Positions 59,514-64,000 of a DNA stretch of 64,000 nt are shown one piece after another; position 1 is the first letter of the stretch, and every line of letters starts with the position of its first letter. The position numbers and the translations under genes were made by a program. This DNA comes from Clostridiales bacterium (GTDB lineage: Bacteria; Bacillota; Clostridia; Christensenellales; Aristaeellaceae): positions 248,001 to 312,000 of the forward strand of contig SVGL01000001.1 of assembly GCA_015056325.1 (NCBI GenBank). The letters are read 5' to 3'. Under the pieces are notes generated by a model. It was given only the letters and a program-made list of their open reading frames with translations. It made no database searches and was not told where the DNA came from.

Positions 59514-60461
59514 ATGTTTTTGTTTATCATCGGTATCCTCGTACTGCTTGTGGCTATTGGTCTTACGATCTTTGCCATTACCGAAAAGAAGATTAAGTTG
59601 ATTGCCGCGAGTGCTGCGGCAGGCGTATTTGCCGTTGTGCTGATCGTATGTTCCTGCTTGTCGACGGTGCCTACCGGCCATACCGGCATTCTGATCACCT
59701 TTGGCAAGGTAGAGGATTTGTCCCTGCCTAACGGAGTGAACGTGCATGCCCCTTGGCAGAATGTCATCACCATGTCCAATAAGGAGCAGAAGGACAGCGG
59801 CATGGGCCTGGCCTTTTCCAAGGATATTCAGGAGGTTTCCTACAGCTACACCATTCAGCATATGCTGCAGCCGGGTTCGGCGCCTACGCTGTACAAAAAT
59901 GTCGGTACGGATTATTTTGACATTGTCATCAGCCCGGCTATCAATGCCATCATCAAGACCTACATCGGCAAGGCCAATGCTGAGAGCCTGATCATCAACC
60001 GTGAAGCCATCACCACGGATGTCAACCGGGAAGCTGCCCTGATCGGCGAGCGCTACGGCCTGAGCCTGACGGTGATTATCGACAACTTTGACTTTACCGA
60101 CGTGTTCACCAACGCTGTCGAAGCCAAGCAGGTAGCCGAGCAGGAGAAGCTCCGTGCCCAGACCGAGCAGGAGAAGCTGACCATGGAGGCAGAGCAGAAG
60201 GCGGCCCGTGACAAGATTGAAGCGGAAGCTGCTGCGGCTATCGCAAAGATCAACGCTGAGGCAGATCTGGAAGTGCAGAAAATCAACGCTGACGCTGCCG
60301 AGTATGCCGGCCAGAAAGAAGCGGCCGTTAACCAGGCCATCGCTGCGTCCCTGACGCCTGAGCTGGTGGCCTACTACGAGATCATGCAGTGGAATGGTCA
60401 GCTGCCCACGACCTACATGGGGGATGGCGAAGGAATTCCGGTGCTGGATGTAACCGAATAA
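59514..60461 (+). CDS. SPFH/prohibitin family protein
   Basis: VPTGHTGILITFGKVED; long Ala/Glu/Lys coiled coil; N-terminal TMs. Confidence 0.88.
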   Translation: MFLFIIGILVLLVAIGLTIFAITEKKIKLIAASAAAGVFAVVLIVCSCLSTVPTGHTGILITFGKVEDLSLPNGVNVHAPWQNVITMSNKEQKDSGMGLAFSKDIQEVSYSYTIQHMLQPGSAPTLYKNVGTDYFDIVISPAINAIIKTYIGKANAESLIINREAITTDVNREAALIGERYGLSLTVIIDNFDFTDVFTNAVEAKQVAEQEKLRAQTEQEKLTMEAEQKAARDKIEAEAAAAIAKINAEADLEVQKINADAAEYAGQKEAAVNQAIAASLTPELVAYYEIMQWNGQLPTTYMGDGEGIPVLDVTE

Positions 60462-60468
60462 AGAATGT

Positions 60469-60500
60469 GCCCGGAGCAGACATAGCTGCTCCGGGCTTTT
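60469..60500 (+). terminator. terminator downstream of SPFH gene
   Basis: GCCCGGAGCAG...CTGCTCCGGGC-TTTT. Confidence 0.85.
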
Positions 60501-60526
60501 GAAGCTGAAACAGGGGAAGTTGCTGT

Positions 60527-60563
60527 GGTAAAAGAAAAACCAGCATCCTTTCGGATACTGGTT
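60527..60563 (-). terminator. terminator of tRNA-Ser
   Basis: On minus strand AACCAGtATCC-gaaa-GGATgCTGGTT-TTTCTTTT. Confidence 0.75.
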
Positions 60564-60564
60564 C

Positions 60565-60655
60565 TGGCGCAGAGTCTGGGATTTGAACCCAGGGTGGGGT
60601 ATCAGCCCACACACGATTTCCAGTCGTGCGCCTTAGACCACTCAGCCAACTCTGC
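60565..60655 (-). tRNA. tRNA-Ser (anticodon GGA), CCA encoded
   Basis: Acceptor GCAGAGT/ACTCTGC, anticodon stem-loop CACGA-CTGGAAA-TCGTG, variable arm, T arm GGTTCAAATCC. Confidence 0.95.
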
Positions 60656-60852
60656 ATCTTTGGTTGTGCGCCGCGGTGGGTCAACCGCAACGATGATTAT
60701 TATAGCAAAGCTGTATATGGATGTCAAGGGGGATTTTCAACTTTTTTGCGAAAAATTTTGAAATATGCAAGAAGGAATATGATGCTTTATCGTTGACCTT
60801 CGGACGAAAATCCTGTAAAATAGTAAGCAGAAAACGCGGCGAAAGGCGGCGA

Positions 60853-61527
60853 ATGTTTATGGATTTGTTTGACCTGATCGGACCGGTGATGATCGGTCCC
60901 AGCAGCTCCCATACGGCAGGTGCAGCCCGTATTGGTTTGACGGCCCGCAGGCTTATGGGCGAGGAACTGATCCGGGCAGATATTGGCCTGCATGGGTCCT
61001 TTGCCAAAACCTACCGCGGACACGGTACGGATCGTGCGCTGGTGGGTGGCCTGATGGGCATGGATGTGGACGACGAGCGTCTGCGCGATTCGCTCAATAT
61101 TGCCCGCGAAGCAGGTATGGTAATTCATTTCCAGCATATGAACATCCGTGGCGCACATCCCAATACTGTGCGCCTGACGGTGACCGGCGTGTCCGGACGC
61201 GTGCTGGAGGTGGAGGCTGCATCTGTGGGCGGCGGCAATATCGAGGTTCACAAGATTGATGGGTTGAGTGTCAATTTCACCGGCAAGGAAAATACAATTA
61301 TTATCCGCCACATGGATACTCCCGGCGCGATTGCCGCTGTGACAGGTATTCTGGCCAGCAAGAGCGTAAACATCGCAAATGTGCAGGGATATCGCCGACA
61401 GCAGGGCGGCGACGCCATGATTGTCATGGAGCTGGACGGCGTACCGCAACAGGAAGTGCTGGATGCCATCAATGCCCTCCCAGGGGTGCAGGGAAGTACC
61501 TTCCTGGCACGCAGGAGTGATCTGTGA
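60853..61527 (+). CDS. sdaAB: L-serine ammonia-lyase, iron-sulfur-dependent, beta subunit
   Basis: DLIGPVMIGPSSSHTAGAARIG; C-terminal ACT domain. Confidence 0.93.
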   Translation: MFMDLFDLIGPVMIGPSSSHTAGAARIGLTARRLMGEELIRADIGLHGSFAKTYRGHGTDRALVGGLMGMDVDDERLRDSLNIAREAGMVIHFQHMNIRGAHPNTVRLTVTGVSGRVLEVEAASVGGGNIEVHKIDGLSVNFTGKENTIIIRHMDTPGAIAAVTGILASKSVNIANVQGYRRQQGGDAMIVMELDGVPQQEVLDAINALPGVQGSTFLARRSDL

Positions 61528-62216
61528 GGCGCCTGCTCAGGCTAATGGATGACCTGATTGCTCCGCGGGGTGTGAAATGCCTGTGCTGTGAAGCGCGCAG
61601 TGATGGTGAACTCCTTTGTCCTGACTGTAAAATGGCGTTGAAAGCCATGCGGCTTGACTCGATGGAAGAAAGCAGCGTTGATTTGCGCTGTGCGTACCGG
61701 TATGATGGCGCGGCAAGACAGCTCGTGATCAGTCTGAAGGATCGATGCGTCGAGGATGCGGCAATCGTGCTGGCAGATGGGATGTATGATCTGGTGCGGC
61801 AAATGCAGCTGCCGACGAATACGGTTCTGACCTGGGTGACGATGCCTGAGCGGCGGCGTAAACGTCGCGCCATAGATCATGGTCATGTCCTTTGCAAGGC
61901 GCTGAGCGACCTTTGCGGGCTGCCTGTGAAGCAGCTGCTGTCCCGCAAGGGAAATCCTCATACGCAACGCGGCCTGAATCGGGAACGACGGCTGCGCAAT
62001 CTGGAGGGAACCTTCCTGTGCGATGAGAAGCTGACGGGTCCGGTATTGCTGGTGGACGATGTGATGACCACCGGTTCCACGGCTGCTTTGTGCACGGAGG
62101 CACTGATGAAGGCGGGCGCTGATCGGGTCTATGTTATTACCGCAGCGAAAGCAAACCTTGCCGATATGAGATTTGACTTCAGAAAGGTTGATTTGAATGG
62201 ATTATACGCTCCGTGA
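61524..62216 (+). CDS. ComF-like amidophosphoribosyltransferase
   Basis: Zinc ribbon CLCCEARSDGELLCPDC; VLLVDDVMTTGSTA PRPP motif; GTG start overlapping sdaAB stop. Confidence 0.9.
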   Translation: MRRLLRLMDDLIAPRGVKCLCCEARSDGELLCPDCKMALKAMRLDSMEESSVDLRCAYRYDGAARQLVISLKDRCVEDAAIVLADGMYDLVRQMQLPTNTVLTWVTMPERRRKRRAIDHGHVLCKALSDLCGLPVKQLLSRKGNPHTQRGLNRERRLRNLEGTFLCDEKLTGPVLLVDDVMTTGSTAALCTEALMKAGADRVYVITAAKANLADMRFDFRKVDLNGLYAP

Positions 62217-63054
62217 ATGGGTCAGAATGGCCCGGCAGTACGGTTCTCTTGCGGAAGCAGCAGTCTGTGTACAAGCGCAGGAAAGCGGCGTTTCCAAGGA
62301 GAAGGTGCGTGGGATTATGAAGCATCACCTTCAGTGTATGCAGGAGGCCGTGCAGAACGGCATGGATGCGAAGCTGCGTTCTGTTTCCGGGCTGACCGGC
62401 GGACAGGCAGCCCTGCTGATGGCTTATTACCAGAAGGGACGTTCCTTGTGCGGTTCCATCCTGGGAAAGGCGGAGGCGTATGCCTTGGCCACGGCTGAGT
62501 GCAACGCATGCATGGGCAAGATTGTTGCTGCTCCCACAGCGGGCGCCTGTGGTATTCTGCCGGGTGCGATCATTGCCATGATGGAGGAGAAGGGCGTCAC
62601 CGAAGAACAGGCTGTGGAGGCGCTCTTTGTGGCTGCGGTTGTGGGCCAGTCCATTGCGACGCAGTCCAGCATCTCCGGTGCGGAGGGCGGCTGTCAGGCC
62701 GAGTGCGGCTCCGCTGCTGCCATGGCTGCTGCTGCGCTGACTTATCTCCAGGGCGGAAATGAGCAGCAGTGTGCCGATGCGGCAGCCTTTGCGCTGATGA
62801 ACCTTCTTGGTTTGGTCTGCGATCCCGTGGGCGGCCTGGTAGAGGTTCCCTGTGTATATCGAAATGTTGGCTCCTCCGGTGTGGCCTTTACTGCGGCTGA
62901 CATGGTTCTTTCCGGAATCTGCTGCCCGATCGACCCGGATGAGGTCATCCTGGCCATGAAGGAAGTGGGAGATGCGCTGCCTGCATCCTTGCGTGAGACT
63001 GGGGAGGGCGGCTGCGCGGCATGCGGGAGCATCTGCGCACGCCTTGGAATGTAA
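62197..63054 (+). CDS. sdaAA: L-serine ammonia-lyase, iron-sulfur-dependent, alpha subunit
   Basis: APTAGACGILPGAI; EGGCQAECGSAAAMAAAAL; CDPVGGLVEVPCVYRN. Confidence 0.95.
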   Translation: MDYTLREWVRMARQYGSLAEAAVCVQAQESGVSKEKVRGIMKHHLQCMQEAVQNGMDAKLRSVSGLTGGQAALLMAYYQKGRSLCGSILGKAEAYALATAECNACMGKIVAAPTAGACGILPGAIIAMMEEKGVTEEQAVEALFVAAVVGQSIATQSSISGAEGGCQAECGSAAAMAAAALTYLQGGNEQQCADAAAFALMNLLGLVCDPVGGLVEVPCVYRNVGSSGVAFTAADMVLSGICCPIDPDEVILAMKEVGDALPASLRETGEGGCAACGSICARLGM

Positions 63055-63076
63055 AACGTCGCAAGGAGATGAGTTT

Positions 63077-64000
63077 ATGAATCTGAAGAAGTTCAAGGTG
63101 GCCTTTATTGGCGCGGGATCCATCGGGTTTACCCGTGGTCTGCTGGCGGACTTGCTGGCTGTGCCGGAGTTCAGGGAAATCGAAATTGCCTTTATGGATA
63201 TCAATCCCCGCAATCTGGACATGGTGTATCAGCTGTGCCAGCGGGATATTGAGGCCAATGGGCTGAACATCAAGATCTACGCGACCCTTGATCGCCGCGA
63301 GGCCCTCAAGGGAGCCAAGTATGTCATCGACTGCGCCCGCATCGGCCTCCTGGACGCCTTCGAGCTGGACGTCAACATCCCCCTCAAATACGGCGTGGAT
63401 CAGTGCGTGGGTGACACCTTGTGCGCGGGCGGCATCATGTATGCCCAGCGTGACATTGCCATGCTGGAGTGCATGTGCCGTGACATTCATGAGGTGGCTG
63501 CTCCGGGCTGCATGCTGCTCAACTACACCAACCCCAATGCCATGGTTACCTGGTATTGCAACAAGTACGGAAAAGTACCGACGGTCGGTCTGTGCCACGG
63601 TGTGCAGGGCGGCCATGCGCTGATTGCCAAGGCGCTTGGATACAAGCAGGATGAGATTGACATTGTCTGCGCGGGTATCAACCACATGACGTGGTACCTG
63701 TCTGTCAAGCACAATGGCGAGGAATTGAATGGCAAGCTGCTGGCAGCTCTCCAGGCTGATGAAGAGATCGCCAAGACGGAGAAGGTCCGCATTGACATGA
63801 TGAAGCGCTTCGGTTACTTCTCCACCGAGTCCAACGGCCACCTCTCTGAATATGTGGCCTGGTACCGCAAGCGTCCGGATGAGATCCGCCGCTGGATCGA
63901 CCTGGGCGTGTGGATCAACGGCGAAACCGGCGGCTACCTGCGCGTCTGCACCGAAGGCCGCAACTGGTTCGAGACGGACTTCCCCAACTGGCTCAAGGAG
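63077..64000 (+). CDS. GH4 family glycosidase (alpha-galactosidase/6-phospho-type), truncated by window end
   Basis: KVAFIGAGSIGFTRGLLADLL; NYTNPNAMVTW; GLCHGVQGG; AGINHMTWYL. Confidence 0.9.
   Translation, partial: MNLKKFKVAFIGAGSIGFTRGLLADLLAVPEFREIEIAFMDINPRNLDMVYQLCQRDIEANGLNIKIYATLDRREALKGAKYVIDCARIGLLDAFELDVNIPLKYGVDQCVGDTLCAGGIMYAQRDIAMLECMCRDIHEVAAPGCMLLNYTNPNAMVTWYCNKYGKVPTVGLCHGVQGGHALIAKALGYKQDEIDIVCAGINHMTWYLSVKHNGEELNGKLLAALQADEEIAKTEKVRIDMMKRFGYFSTESNGHLSEYVAWYRKRPDEIRRWIDLGVWINGETGGYLRVCTEGRNWFETDFPNWLKE

Overview
The window looks like a chromosomal, mostly housekeeping segment from an anaerobic, probably spore-forming Clostridia-type Firmicute. I infer this from spoIVA, yqfC/yqfD, SpoIID-like, SpoIIQ/M23-like and SleB-like genes and the cluster order der-plsY / yqfC-yqfD-phoH-yqfF-ybeY-cdd-era; species is not determinable from sequence alone. 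Recognisable blocks: DUF512 radical-SAM/der/plsY; murA; MATE; ABC-F; B12-type radical SAM + GNAT; MreB; the yqfC-to-era sporulation/RNA-maturation operon; glmM; a glycogen operon (glgB-glgC-glgD-glgA); SpoIID-SH3; CNNM/CorC transporter with a structured leader; rplS; spoIVA; CofE-like; tandem DHH phosphoesterases; surE; a 7-gene minus-strand operon combining a CUT1/Ugp-like ABC transporter with a secreted SNase-type nuclease and a secreted OB-fold-repeat protein; SipW; GH10; dus; SPFH; tRNA-Ser(GGA); sdaAB-comFC-sdaAA; GH4 (truncated by the window end). No CRISPR array, transposase, integrase or prophage was seen. Most noteworthy: (1) the ABC-transporter/secreted nuclease/OB-repeat operon (46930-55230); (2) near-identical KPKRTRKK basic repeat tails on both GlgB and GlgA but not on GlgC/GlgD; (3) a pseudoknot-capable leader RNA upstream of the CNNM/CorC gene whose closing stem contains the only good SD; (4) a YbeY-cytidine deaminase fusion with an internal SD/ATG. 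No database or folding software was run. Family calls rest on recognised motifs, and RNA/operator calls on base pairing checked by eye.
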